Source of the DNA: Williamsia muralis | GTDB taxonomy: Bacteria; Actinomycetota; Actinomycetes; Mycobacteriales; Mycobacteriaceae | DNA length: 64,000 nucleotides | Assembly: GCF_002735905.1 (NCBI RefSeq) | Contig: NZ_PEBD01000004.1 | Coordinates: 744,001 to 808,000 of the forward strand | Direction: 5' to 3' | Notes under the pieces: model-generated | What the model was told of the DNA's origin: nothing | The model's database searches: none | What the model saw: only the letters and a program-made list of their open reading frames with translations | Shown here: positions 1 through 8,313 of the stretch, piece by piece | How the letters are laid out: every line of letters begins with the position of its first letter | How positions within the stretch are numbered: position 1 is the stretch's first letter | Translations under genes and position numbers: made by a program

Positions 1-112
1 CGGATTCGGCGTTTCCGCCGGAGCTGCACGCGGTCGCGACCAGGGTCGACATCAGGGCGAGTGCGCCTGCGACCTTCCATCGGCCGGATCTCGTGCGGGT
101 GTGTTGACGCAT
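1..112 (-). CDS. Substrate-binding lipoprotein, N-terminus only (probable ABC transporter)
   Basis: The gene starts at an ATG at 112 and runs off the left edge. The 37 visible residues are a basic stretch (MRQHTRTRSGRWK), a hydrophobic core and a lipobox ending VATAC, followed by SSGG: a typical lipoprotein signal peptide with the Cys as lipid anchor. It lies 47 bases downstream of two flavin oxygenases on the same strand, so it is probably the extracytoplasmic binding component of an organosulfur or similar uptake system. The ligand is inferred from the neighbours only. Confidence 0.75.
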   Translation of the reverse strand, partial: MRQHTRTRSGRWKVAGALALMSTLVATACSSGGNAES

Positions 113-159
113 TGTCGTGGTTCTTCTTTCGGGTGAGTTGATGAAGCGGTCGAGCGGGA

Positions 160-1332
160 TCAGCCGCGCAGGAGTGAGCGACCGGCGGCCAGCAGAGCGG
201 TGTCTTCCTGGGGCGGATGCACGCGAACACAGAGCACGTCGCGCAGGTGTCGTTCGAGCGGATTGTGCCGGGTCAGTGCGGCGTTGCCGAGGGCGGCGAC
301 CGCGGTCTGGACTGCGGCGATCACCGACCGGGCGATCTGGACCTTGACCAGCGACAGGCCTGCCGCCACGGCCGGATCGTCGGCGGCGACGCGCAGAAGT
401 GTTCCGTAGAGCAGGGTTTCGGCCTGCACTATCTGGGCGTCGATCTCACCGGCGATGGCCTGGATGCGTTCGGTCTCGGCAATGGGACGGCCCAACGCGG
501 TCGGTACGCGTTCACGGGCGTATGTCACGAATGCCGTACGGGCCGCCCGCGCAACTCCGACGTACAGCGCGGGATGGCCGAAACCCGTTGGGCCGGTGGC
601 CACTGCGGGGTCGCGGTAGACGCCATCGGTCTTCGGGATCTCGAGGAAGTTCTCCTCGCCGACCTCGACACCTGCGTAGCTGACGTCGTGGGTGTTGGAG
701 GCGCGCAGCCCCAGGTGATCCCAGGTCTGGTGCCAGGTGATCCCGGCGGAGTCGGCGGGAACGATCACGTGCCCGACCCTCGGCTCCTCTTCATCGGTGA
801 TCGCCCAGACCAGGTGGTACGCCAGTGCCGTGCCTCCGGTGGCAAAGGTCTTGCGACCGGTGAGGGTCCAACCGTGTGCAGTCCGCTGCGCGATGGTCTT
901 GGGCAGACCGCCGCGGGCCGGTGCGCCCAGTTCCGGCTCGGCGCGGATCACGTTGACCGGGGCCGGTCCCTGCGCCGACTGCCGGAGCAGGTCGTCGTAG
1001 AGGTCGGTGGGCCACGAGTTCGTGGCCGCCTGCATCTGGTGGATCGCCAGGTTGTTGGCGGCGATGAGTGCCACAGACGGGTCGCCTTCACCGAGCGCGG
1101 AGAGGATCTGCACGACCTCGAACGGTCCGGCCTCGGGACCGCCGAACCGTGCTGCCACGGTGGCCGTGAGGTACCCGCCCCGATGGGCGGCAGCCAGGCC
1201 GGCCACCGGGATATCTCCACTTCGGTCGTATTGCTCAGCGGTGGAAGCGACTTCGGCGGTCAGCGCCTTGAGGCCCGACGGTGAGAGGTCGGGTGTCGGG
1301 AGCGTCACGGCCCGCACCGAGGTGACCGTCAT
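160..1332 (-). CDS. Acyl-CoA dehydrogenase-fold flavin oxygenase (SfnC/DszC-like)
   Basis: A 390-residue protein of the acyl-CoA dehydrogenase superfamily. It has the usual N-terminal helical region (SALGEGDPSVALIAANN), a middle beta domain with a 'GRKTFATGG' segment, and a C-terminal helical domain. The chosen start gives MTVTSVRAVT and overlaps the stop of the upstream LLM oxygenase by four bases (ATGA); the frame is open further upstream only inside that gene. Proteins of this type next to SsuD-like enzymes are usually FMNH2-dependent monooxygenases acting on sulfones, sulfonates or related S compounds (SfnC, DszC) rather than fatty acyl-CoA dehydrogenases. That role is inferred from context; an ordinary acyl-CoA dehydrogenase is the alternative. 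Confidence 0.85.
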   Translation of the reverse strand: MTVTSVRAVTLPTPDLSPSGLKALTAEVASTAEQYDRSGDIPVAGLAAAHRGGYLTATVAARFGGPEAGPFEVVQILSALGEGDPSVALIAANNLAIHQMQAATNSWPTDLYDDLLRQSAQGPAPVNVIRAEPELGAPARGGLPKTIAQRTAHGWTLTGRKTFATGGTALAYHLVWAITDEEEPRVGHVIVPADSAGITWHQTWDHLGLRASNTHDVSYAGVEVGEENFLEIPKTDGVYRDPAVATGPTGFGHPALYVGVARAARTAFVTYARERVPTALGRPIAETERIQAIAGEIDAQIVQAETLLYGTLLRVAADDPAVAAGLSLVKVQIARSVIAAVQTAVAALGNAALTRHNPLERHLRDVLCVRVHPPQEDTALLAAGRSLLRG

Positions 1333-2525
1333 GCCTGTCCGGCCGTCGCGAAGGCACCGAGATGATCGGACTGCAGTGTGCCGCGCTTGCCGGTGGCCTC
1401 CCGGTGCGCGAGTTCCTGACGGACCAGCGGCACCACGTAACGGCCGTAGTCGATGGCGTCGTTGAGGGTGTCGTATCCACGGATGGAGACGAGATCGGCG
1501 CCCAGGTCGATGTAGTCGAGGATGGCGGCCGCCACCGTCTCGGCGCTGCCGACCAGAGCCGTGGACGCGCCTGCACCGTTCACGGCTGCCGCGGTCCGGG
1601 TCCACAGGGCCCGGTCGTAGATGTCTTTCCGGTTCGCGAAGTCCAGTGCACGTTGAGATCCGACGTTCTGCGGGGTGTTACCGGCGATGGCCTTGTACAT
1701 CGGGTTCTTCGAGAAGTTGGCCTCGATACGGTCGACGTAGTCGTAAGCCTTGGCCCACGCGAGATCATCGGTGCGGTCGATGATGGGGCGGAACGTCACC
1801 CAGATTCGTGGGCGATCCGTGCGGCCGGACTCGGCGGCGATACGGTGCACCCGCTCGATCTGGCTTTTGATGTCCGCCAACGGTTCTCCCCAGAAGCTGA
1901 AGATGTCGGCCTTGCGTCCGCCGATCTCGAACGCGGCATCGGACTGTCCGCCGATCGAGATCGGGACCTGCGCGCCGTACGGCGCGAAGCCGGGACCGAA
2001 GTTGTCGAACTTGTAGTGGGTTCCACTGTGGGAGAAAGGTTCTGTCTTGGTCCACGAATCCCGCAGGATGTCGACGAACTCGTCGGTGCGGGTGTAGCGC
2101 TGCTCCTTGGTGAGGTAGTCACCCTGGCGGGCCTGCTCGGCGTCGTTGCCACCGGAGATCAGGTGGACCAGCGCGCGACCTTCGGTCAGCTGGTCGAGGG
2201 TAGCCAGCTGCTGCGCGGCCACCGTGGGGAACACCGTGTTGGGACGCAGCGCGACGATCGGTTTGATCGTGCTGCTGAGTTGCCCTACGGCAGAGGCCAT
2301 GACAAACGAATCGGCGCTGTTGGACCCGTACGGGAGCAGCGTCATATCGAAGCCACCGTCCTCGAGGGACCGGACGTAGCGGCGGAAAAACGGAAGGTCG
2401 ATGCCACGAGACGGGATCGGGTTGAGCTCGGTGGACGGGTTCAGGTGCGTGAGGCTGATGAACTCGACCTTCGATGCGGCACTGGCCGGCACCGGCAACG
2501 ACTCCTGGGACGGATCGGCGGTCAT
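1329..2525 (-). CDS. LLM-class FMN-dependent monooxygenase, alkanesulfonate monooxygenase (SsuD)-like
   Basis: A 398-residue TIM-barrel luciferase-like enzyme. Family features are visible: ALRPNTVFPTVAAQQLATLD, GRALVHLISGG, a 'YTRTDEFVDILRDSW' helix, 'PISIGGQSDAAFEIGGRKAD' and 'FSFWGEP'. SsuD enzymes use FMNH2 from a partner reductase and O2 to cleave alkanesulfonates to sulfite and an aldehyde. It is the first gene of a minus-strand operon with the acyl-CoA dehydrogenase-fold oxygenase (4-base overlap) and a binding lipoprotein, and it diverges from a LysR regulator. No flavin reductase is visible in the window. The substrate is unknown; dimethylsulfone-derived methanesulfonate or another sulfonate would fit. 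Confidence 0.87.
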   Translation of the reverse strand: MTADPSQESLPVPASAASKVEFISLTHLNPSTELNPIPSRGIDLPFFRRYVRSLEDGGFDMTLLPYGSNSADSFVMASAVGQLSSTIKPIVALRPNTVFPTVAAQQLATLDQLTEGRALVHLISGGNDAEQARQGDYLTKEQRYTRTDEFVDILRDSWTKTEPFSHSGTHYKFDNFGPGFAPYGAQVPISIGGQSDAAFEIGGRKADIFSFWGEPLADIKSQIERVHRIAAESGRTDRPRIWVTFRPIIDRTDDLAWAKAYDYVDRIEANFSKNPMYKAIAGNTPQNVGSQRALDFANRKDIYDRALWTRTAAAVNGAGASTALVGSAETVAAAILDYIDLGADLVSIRGYDTLNDAIDYGRYVVPLVRQELAHREATGKRGTLQSDHLGAFATAGQA

Positions 2526-2851
2526 GTGGGGGGTCCTTCCTGACGTGTCTGTGGCGAGCAGGACCGAAAGACCGGGCCTGGTTCGGAAATGGATGCTAGG
2601 GGCGTTCGGGCCCCTGAACCAGGGTTGAGATCACCGATTCCGATTCGTATTGCCGATCGGAATCAATTGGTTGTACTGATCTCATATGTGCAGGTCAGAG
2701 CATTCGCCGATGCCATCAGATAGCCCTACATCGGGCCGATGCGCCAGGGTTTTACGCGCCGCGAATCAAACTGCGCATCGCCGGCGCCGATAGAGGATTC
2801 TGTAGTCCATACCCAGATATCTAGTCGAGTTTTGCGGGAACAGGTGAGTGT
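2526..2851. promoter_or_regulatory. Divergent control region with nested inverted repeats
   Basis: This non-coding gap separates the SsuD-like operon (leftward) from the LysR gene (rightward). It contains a perfect 9-bp inverted repeat, GATTCCGAT (2636-2644) and ATCGGAATC (2656-2664), with an 11-base spacer. Around it lies a second inverted repeat, GAGATCA (2627-2633) and TGATCTC (2677-2683). The spacing is what a LysR-type dimer or tetramer commonly binds, so this is the likely operator for both transcripts. The assignment is inferred from position and symmetry. Confidence 0.6.
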
Positions 2852-3751
2852 GTGATGGCGGATCCGTTGGACTTGGTGCATTTGCGCACCCTTGTCGCGA
2901 TAGCCGAAACAGGAGGCTTTCGGCGCGCGGCAGATTCTCTCCATCTGAGTCAGCCGACGGTGAGCCAGCACGTCCGCCTGCTCGAGAAGCGACTGAAACA
3001 GTCCCTGGTGGTCAAGGACGGCCGCGGGTCCAGGTTCACCGCAGCCGGGGAGCGCCTGGTCCTGGAGGCCCGGAAGTTGCTTGCGGCGCAAGACGAGGTG
3101 TTGCAACGGTTCTCGATGGCTGTGCCGGACAAGCTCACCATCGGTTCCACCGAGCATGCCGCGGATGGGCTGCTGCCTGAACTGCTGACCGCGCTACGCG
3201 GCGCGTACCCGGACGTGTGGTTGCAGTTCCGCATCGAGCGATCCACCTCGCTGGCCGAGGCGGTCAACAAAGGGGCGATCGATCTCGCTGTGGTGCTGGG
3301 CGGCAACGCCGAGCCGATCGGCACCGAGGTCGGGGCCCTTGCGCTCCGGTGGGTGGCGGCGACGGGCTGGAACATCGCCCAGGTCGACGGCTCGATCCCG
3401 TTGGTGGCCTTCGAGGAACCGTGTGGGCTGCGGCGTCGCGCGCTTGCCCAGCTCGACGACCTCGGCTACTCGGTGACGGTCAGTGCCGAGTCCGGCAATC
3501 TCGACGGTGTTCTCGCGGCGGCGCGCGCAGGTCTCGGAATCGCCCTGTTACCTTTCTCAGGGCCGGTTCCCGACGGCCTCGTGGAGGTCGACGAGCTGCC
3601 GGACATGGGCGACATCGACGTCCGGCTCGTCGCCCGGCGCGGCATCGACACCGATGTGGAGCAGGCTGCCGTCGAAGCGGTCACCGCGCATTACCGGACG
3701 GTTGCCGACAAGGCCGGCGACGCCGGAACACACCTACAAGGAGTTGCCTGA
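2852..3751 (+). CDS. LysR-family transcriptional regulator
   Basis: About 299 residues. The N-terminal winged HTH is clear (DLVHLRTLVAIAETGGFRRA, then LSQPTVSQHVRLLEKRL) and is followed by a substrate-binding-like effector domain. Start choice is GTG at 2852 or the adjacent ATG at 2855; both give the same protein bar one residue. Divergent transcription from the SsuD-like operon across an inverted-repeat region indicates it controls that operon and itself, possibly sensing sulfate or cysteine status as CysB and Cbl do; the ligand is not readable from sequence. Its stop overlaps the start of the rhodanese gene (TGATG), so the two are co-transcribed. Confidence 0.92.
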   Translation: MMADPLDLVHLRTLVAIAETGGFRRAADSLHLSQPTVSQHVRLLEKRLKQSLVVKDGRGSRFTAAGERLVLEARKLLAAQDEVLQRFSMAVPDKLTIGSTEHAADGLLPELLTALRGAYPDVWLQFRIERSTSLAEAVNKGAIDLAVVLGGNAEPIGTEVGALALRWVAATGWNIAQVDGSIPLVAFEEPCGLRRRALAQLDDLGYSVTVSAESGNLDGVLAAARAGLGIALLPFSGPVPDGLVEVDELPDMGDIDVRLVARRGIDTDVEQAAVEAVTAHYRTVADKAGDAGTHLQGVA

Positions 3752-4611
3752 TGACCTCGCGCGACGAAGTCCTGATCACCACAACCGAATTGGCGTCGCT
3801 GATTGCCGGTGATGGCCCGGTGACGGTGCTCGACGTGCGCTGGCGACTCGACCGTCCGGACGGCCGCGACGACTACGAGAGCGGGCACATCCCCGGCGCG
3901 GTGTACGTCGACCTCGAGACGGAACTGTCCGATCATTCGGTGACCGGCCGCGGCCGCCATCCCTTGCCCAGCGGTGACGTCTTGCAGACGGCCGCCCGCC
4001 GGTGGGGTGTGCGTGACGGCGTTCCGGTGGTGGTCTACGACGACTGGAATCGCGCCGGGTCGGCCCGAGCGTGGTGGGTACTGAGCGCTGCCGGCATCAC
4101 AGGTGTTCGGATCCTCGATGGCGGGTTGAGTGCGTGGGTGGCCGCCGGTGAGGAGCTGGCGAAGGGTGCCGAGTCACCGGCCGTCGGCGACGTCACGCTG
4201 GCGCATACCGATCTCTACCGCGGGGCCCTGGCCACCCTGACCGCCGAGGACGTCGCCACGTTCACCGATTCGGGTGTTCTGGTGGATGCCCGCGCACCCG
4301 AACGTTTCCGCGGAGAGGTCGAACCCGTCGATCCGGTCGCCGGACACATCCCGGGTGCCGGGAACGCCCCGAGTACCGCGACCCTGGGTGAAGACGGAAC
4401 CTTCCGCGACGCAGATGACTTGCGTGAGCTGTTCGCCTCAGCCGGTGCCGACGGTTCCGCACCGGTCGGTGTCTACTGCGGCTCAGGAGTCACAGCCGCC
4501 GTCGACCTGGTCGCGCTGAAGGTCGCCGGCGTGGACGCGGCGCTGTTCCCGGGCTCGTGGTCGCAGTGGAGTTCTGGCGCCGCCAATCCGGTTGCCACCG
4601 GGCCTGCCTGA
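3751..4611 (+). CDS. Thiosulfate sulfurtransferase (tandem rhodanese)
   Basis: 286 residues with two rhodanese domains. The N-terminal one has VLDVRWRL, GHIPGAVYVDLETELSD and VYDDWN. The C-terminal one has VLVDARAPERFRGEVEP, GHIPGAGNAPS and the active-site loop VYCGSGVTAA with the catalytic Cys near residue 243. The first domain lacks a catalytic Cys, as is usual in SseA/rhodanese proteins. It transfers sulfane sulfur to cyanide or other thiophilic acceptors. Its start overlaps the LysR stop, linking it to sulfur metabolism next to the sulfonate-type oxygenases. The start ATG at 3751 is preceded by an AAGGAG-like ribosome site. Confidence 0.92.
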   Translation: MTSRDEVLITTTELASLIAGDGPVTVLDVRWRLDRPDGRDDYESGHIPGAVYVDLETELSDHSVTGRGRHPLPSGDVLQTAARRWGVRDGVPVVVYDDWNRAGSARAWWVLSAAGITGVRILDGGLSAWVAAGEELAKGAESPAVGDVTLAHTDLYRGALATLTAEDVATFTDSGVLVDARAPERFRGEVEPVDPVAGHIPGAGNAPSTATLGEDGTFRDADDLRELFASAGADGSAPVGVYCGSGVTAAVDLVALKVAGVDAALFPGSWSQWSSGAANPVATGPA

Positions 4612-4639
4612 ACGCCCGACCTGGACTGCCGCGGCGCAG

Positions 4640-5992
4640 TCAGACCGTTTTGCCGGGATTGAACAGCCCCGTCGGGTCGAGTGCCCGGCGGATGGTCCGT
4701 TGTAGTTCGACACCGTCGGGTCCCAGCTCTCGTTCGAGCCACCGTCGTTTGAGTACCCCGACGCCGTGTTCGCCGGTGATGGTTCCGCCCAAAGCCAGTG
4801 CGGTGCCGAAGATCTCGTCGGCAGCGGCGACGGCACGCTCATATGCATCCGGGTCATCGCGGTCAACCACGATGATGGGGTGCAGGTTACCGTCGCCCGC
4901 GTGACCGAACGTGTAGATGGCGGTGCGGTGCCGGGTGGCGATCTCGGCGACCGCCCGAATGGCGTCGGCAATGCGGGTACGAGGCACCGCGATGTCTTCG
5001 ATGAGCGCTCGGCCGTGGCGTTCCAACGCAGGTAGCGCTGCTCGGCGAATTGCCAGCAACTCGTCGGACACCTGCGGATCGTCACCCACGCTGACCCGAT
5101 AGCTGAACTGCCCGAACACTTCTTGCACGATCCGCGCCTCGGTGTGAGCTCCGAACCCATCGGTCTGCGCGACCACAAAAGCGCCCGCGGCATCCGATGG
5201 CAGACCGAGGAAGTCCCGGCTCTGCCGTAGCGACGCCTCGTCGAGCAGTTCCATGATCGAGGGTCGAACACGCGCGGCCAGAACTGCAGTGGTTGCCGCG
5301 GCCGCCTGCTCGACATCGTCGAAGTACGCGGCGACGGTGACCGTGTCGATGGGGGTCGGCTGCAGGCGGACCGTCGCCGACACGATCACCCCGAGAGTCC
5401 CTTCCGAGCCGGTGAACAGACTGGTGAGGTCGAGGCCTGCAACACCTTTGGCAGTTCGGCGGCCGGTGTGAATCAACCGGCCATCGGCCAGCACAACGCT
5501 CAGTCCCAGGACCGAGTCGCCGGTCACGCCGTATTTGACGCATCGGAGACCGCCTGCGTTGGTGGCGATGTTGCCGCCGATGGTGGAGATCGAGGCGCTT
5601 GCCGGGTCGGGTGCGTAACGCAAGCCGTACCGGCCCGCTTCGGCGTCCAACGCGGCCGTGATGACACCCGGTTCCACCACTGCGAGTTCGTCGGCGGGCG
5701 CGATGTCGGTGATGCGGTTCAGGCCACTCACGTCGAGGACAAGTGAGCCTGTTCCGGCACTGGCGCCTCCGGCCAAACCTGTTCCAGCGCCCCGGATCAC
5801 CACCGACCAATCGGTGTCCGCCGCATAGGTCACCGCGTGTTGAACATCGTCGATGGTCTTCGCCTGCACCAGCACTTCTGGTGCGCCGATCGGACTGAAT
5901 CCCGAACGATCGATGCGGTACGCGTCGGGGATCTGTGCGCCGGTGCGGACGGTACCGGTGAGCGATTGTTCCCACAGGGCAAAGGAGGTCAC
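4640..5992 (-). CDS. FAD-linked 2-hydroxyacid oxidase/dehydrogenase (GlcD / D-lactate dehydrogenase type)
   Basis: 450 residues of the vanillyl-alcohol-oxidase/PCMH FAD family. The FAD-binding half contains 'VVIRGAGTGLAGGASA', 'PGVITAALDAEAGRYGL' and 'IGGNIATNAGGLRCVKYG'. The C-terminal cap contains 'YTFGHAGDGNLHPIIVVD' and ends GEHGVGVLKRRWLERELGP and GLFNPGKTV, the hallmark GlcD/DLD tail. It would oxidise glycolate, D-lactate or another D-2-hydroxy acid and pass electrons to a quinone or other acceptor. It is a single gene convergent with the rhodanese; no GlcE or GlcF partner is seen, which favours a single-subunit D-lactate/2-hydroxyglutarate-type enzyme. Confidence 0.9.
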   Translation of the reverse strand: MTSFALWEQSLTGTVRTGAQIPDAYRIDRSGFSPIGAPEVLVQAKTIDDVQHAVTYAADTDWSVVIRGAGTGLAGGASAGTGSLVLDVSGLNRITDIAPADELAVVEPGVITAALDAEAGRYGLRYAPDPASASISTIGGNIATNAGGLRCVKYGVTGDSVLGLSVVLADGRLIHTGRRTAKGVAGLDLTSLFTGSEGTLGVIVSATVRLQPTPIDTVTVAAYFDDVEQAAAATTAVLAARVRPSIMELLDEASLRQSRDFLGLPSDAAGAFVVAQTDGFGAHTEARIVQEVFGQFSYRVSVGDDPQVSDELLAIRRAALPALERHGRALIEDIAVPRTRIADAIRAVAEIATRHRTAIYTFGHAGDGNLHPIIVVDRDDPDAYERAVAAADEIFGTALALGGTITGEHGVGVLKRRWLERELGPDGVELQRTIRRALDPTGLFNPGKTV

Positions 5993-6132
5993 GGTTCATC
6001 ATGTCCACCCGAGCGGTGTGATCACCAATTCCGGATGATCGCAATGTCTGATCGGTCGGCCACATGGAACCGGATTGATTCGAAAGAGCTTGTCACCTGT
6101 TGGTTCTGCGGGGGCGGCGGTAGCTTCAGCTC

Positions 6133-7152
6133 ATGTCGAGATACGTGATCGTCGGAGCCGGGGCAGTCGGAGCCAGCTTCGCTGCCGCCCTCAGTGACCG
6201 CACCGAGGTCGTGGTGGTGGCCCGAGGCGCAAACCTCGACCATCTGCGCGCCAACCCGCTGACCTTCCGCACCTCTGCGGGCACCCGAAGTGTTCGACTC
6301 GACGCCGTCGCGATCGACGAACTGCACTTGCGCACCGGTGACGTGCTGGTGCTGGCCGTCAAGACCCAGCACGTCGGCGATGTCGCGGAAACCCTGGCGT
6401 GGAAGCCCGTTCACTCGCCGGCCGGTGACGTGGTCGGATCTGCCGCGGAAACGCTACCGGTGGTGACCTTGCAGAACGGCCTCGACGCCGAGCGAGCCGT
6501 GGCCCGATGGTTCGCGCACATCATCGGTGCAACTGTCTTGATCGCGGCGCGCTACACCGAGGTCGGCGAAGTGAGGGTGGGTGGTAGGCCGAGCCTGGGC
6601 GGCGTGCACCTGGGGCAGCCCTATCGCTCCACCGGCATCGGTTCCGACGCGATTCGCGAGTTCGCCGCAGATCTGCGGGCGGTGAACATCGACGTCTCGG
6701 AGACCTCCGACATCACCAAGATCAAGGCAACCAAGATCCTCCACAGCGTCAAGAACGGCCTCGAAGTGCTCGCGGGCGCCGAGTCCGATCGGGTCCGGAT
6801 CGGGGCGGCGCTGGAAGCCGAGGCGCGCAGGGTCCTCGCCGCAGCGGAAATCGGGTACGGAGCCACCCGCGACCTGGTGATCAACGCCGAACAGACCAGC
6901 TTCGATCCCGACATCGACGTGGTCGCGGGGCAGCAGTCCACCTGGCAGAGCTTCGCGCGGGGAGCAGGCTCGCACGAGGTGGACCACCTCAATGGCGAGA
7001 TCGCTCTGCTCGCCCGATTGCACGGCGTGGACGCACCGTTGAACACGAAGTTGCAGGCGCTACTGGGTACCGCATCGGAGCGAGGCGGTGGCACCGATCT
7101 TGCAGGTCTCGACTCCCTGGCCGAACTCGCGGCGGCGTCGATCGCACACTGA
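6133..7152 (+). CDS. Ketopantoate reductase (ApbA/PanE)-family NADP-dependent dehydrogenase
   Basis: 339 residues. The Rossmann motif GAGAVGASFAAAL is at the N-terminus, followed by VLVLAVKTQHVGDVAETL, and the 'VTLQNGLDAE' segment is typical of PanE-type proteins. The C-terminal helical domain contains KATKILHSVKNGLEVL. Family members reduce 2-dehydropantoate or other 2-keto acids using NADPH. It lies 24 bases before an FAD-dependent amino-acid-oxidase-like gene on the same strand, so it may serve a catabolic pathway rather than pantothenate synthesis. The product name is secure at family level only. Confidence 0.85.
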   Translation: MSRYVIVGAGAVGASFAAALSDRTEVVVVARGANLDHLRANPLTFRTSAGTRSVRLDAVAIDELHLRTGDVLVLAVKTQHVGDVAETLAWKPVHSPAGDVVGSAAETLPVVTLQNGLDAERAVARWFAHIIGATVLIAARYTEVGEVRVGGRPSLGGVHLGQPYRSTGIGSDAIREFAADLRAVNIDVSETSDITKIKATKILHSVKNGLEVLAGAESDRVRIGAALEAEARRVLAAAEIGYGATRDLVINAEQTSFDPDIDVVAGQQSTWQSFARGAGSHEVDHLNGEIALLARLHGVDAPLNTKLQALLGTASERGGGTDLAGLDSLAELAAASIAH

Positions 7153-7176
7153 CTCCTCCGAATCTTCGGCACTATC

Positions 7177-8283
7177 GTGGGTGAGGTGCAACCGACCTCA
7201 GACGTAGCTGTCATCGGAGCGGGCATCGTCGGCCTGTCCACCGCTTACGCACTACAGCGCGGTGGACTGTCCGTCACCGTGTACGACAGCGGCCCGCCGG
7301 GCGGCGGGCAATCGGTTGGCGCATCACGACTTTTCCGCCACGCGCATGATGATCCCCGCATGGTGGATCTTGCAGTCGAGGCGCGGGAGCTCTGGGACCG
7401 GTGGTCCGCTGACTTCGGCACGGAGCTCATCTCGGCAGACGGGTCGATCGCTCTCGGAGAGGTCGCGGCCGGTGGGTTCGACACCCTCGAGTCGCGTCCG
7501 GCCATCCCGGTACGGCACCTGTCCGGGGACGAATTGCGTTCGCTGATGCCAATTCTCGCGTCGTATGACGGCCCCGCGGTGTTCGACGAACGTGCAGGTG
7601 CCATCCGCGCCCAGGCCGCCATCGGCGCACTGGAGAACAGCCTGGCCACACCGGTTGTCACAGACCACGTTCTGGCGGTGCGTCCGCTGGGTGATGCAGG
7701 AGTCGAAGTACGGGCCGGCTCGAACGCGAGTGTCCACGGTGACGCGGTGGTGTGCGCGGGCCGCGGCACGGTTCAGTTGGCAGCCGGCATCGGACTGTCG
7801 CTGCCGGTGACGGTGAAGGCGCATGCCCGGGCGTCGTTCGGGGTGCGTGACGACACCCTTGCGGCCCTGCCGAATCTGCAAGACGGCAGTGGAGTGTTCG
7901 AGGAGGCCGGAATCTACGCGGCGGCGCACCCTGATCGGTCGGCGTTCGGACTGGGCATCGCCCGTGAAGTGGAAACGACCGAGCCCGGTGGTGTGGCGGA
8001 TCCGGATGCCTTGGCAGAGCTGATCGACCGCGCCGCAGCCTATGTGGCGAGGGCGCTTCCGGGCCTCGACCCGAAGCCGTTGCAGCCCATCAGTTGCTGG
8101 CTCACCACCTTGCCCTGGGGCGATGATGGCGTCGCCATCTGGCAGGCCGATCACATCTTTGTCCTGGCCGGTCACAATCTCTTCAAACACGCGCCGGTGT
8201 TGGGTGAGACCCTGGCGCAGTCGGTGACGGCCGGCTCAGTGCCAAAGTTGTTCCGTCCCGAGTCCATGCTGGGCGGCGGCTGA
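7177..8283 (+). CDS. FAD-dependent amine/amino-acid oxidoreductase (DAO family, monomeric sarcosine oxidase-like)
   Basis: 368 residues starting with GTG at 7177. The dinucleotide-binding motif is DVAVIGAGIVGLSTAYALQR near residues 9-28, followed by 'VYDSGPPGGGQSVGASRLFR', which resembles the covalent-flavin N-methyl amino acid oxidases (sarcosine oxidase, MTOX). The C-terminal region has WLTTLPWGDDGVAIW and 'FVLAGHNLFKHAPVLGETLA', the usual substrate-domain closure. It would oxidise a secondary or primary amine to an imine with H2O2 release. It follows the PanE-like gene closely and precedes a CoA ligase by 30 bases. The substrate is unknown. Confidence 0.85.
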   Translation: MGEVQPTSDVAVIGAGIVGLSTAYALQRGGLSVTVYDSGPPGGGQSVGASRLFRHAHDDPRMVDLAVEARELWDRWSADFGTELISADGSIALGEVAAGGFDTLESRPAIPVRHLSGDELRSLMPILASYDGPAVFDERAGAIRAQAAIGALENSLATPVVTDHVLAVRPLGDAGVEVRAGSNASVHGDAVVCAGRGTVQLAAGIGLSLPVTVKAHARASFGVRDDTLAALPNLQDGSGVFEEAGIYAAAHPDRSAFGLGIAREVETTEPGGVADPDALAELIDRAAAYVARALPGLDPKPLQPISCWLTTLPWGDDGVAIWQADHIFVLAGHNLFKHAPVLGETLAQSVTAGSVPKLFRPESMLGGG

Positions 8284-8313
8284 CCACTGGGGCCGGCACA
8301 GCGATGTGACAAG

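Noticed and set aside
217-1284. 355-codon open frame on the plus strand opposite the acyl-CoA dehydrogenase-fold gene
   Set aside because: It is a shadow frame of GC-rich coding DNA; the minus-strand frame has clear family motifs. The same applies to the other long antisense frames in 1-34,000.
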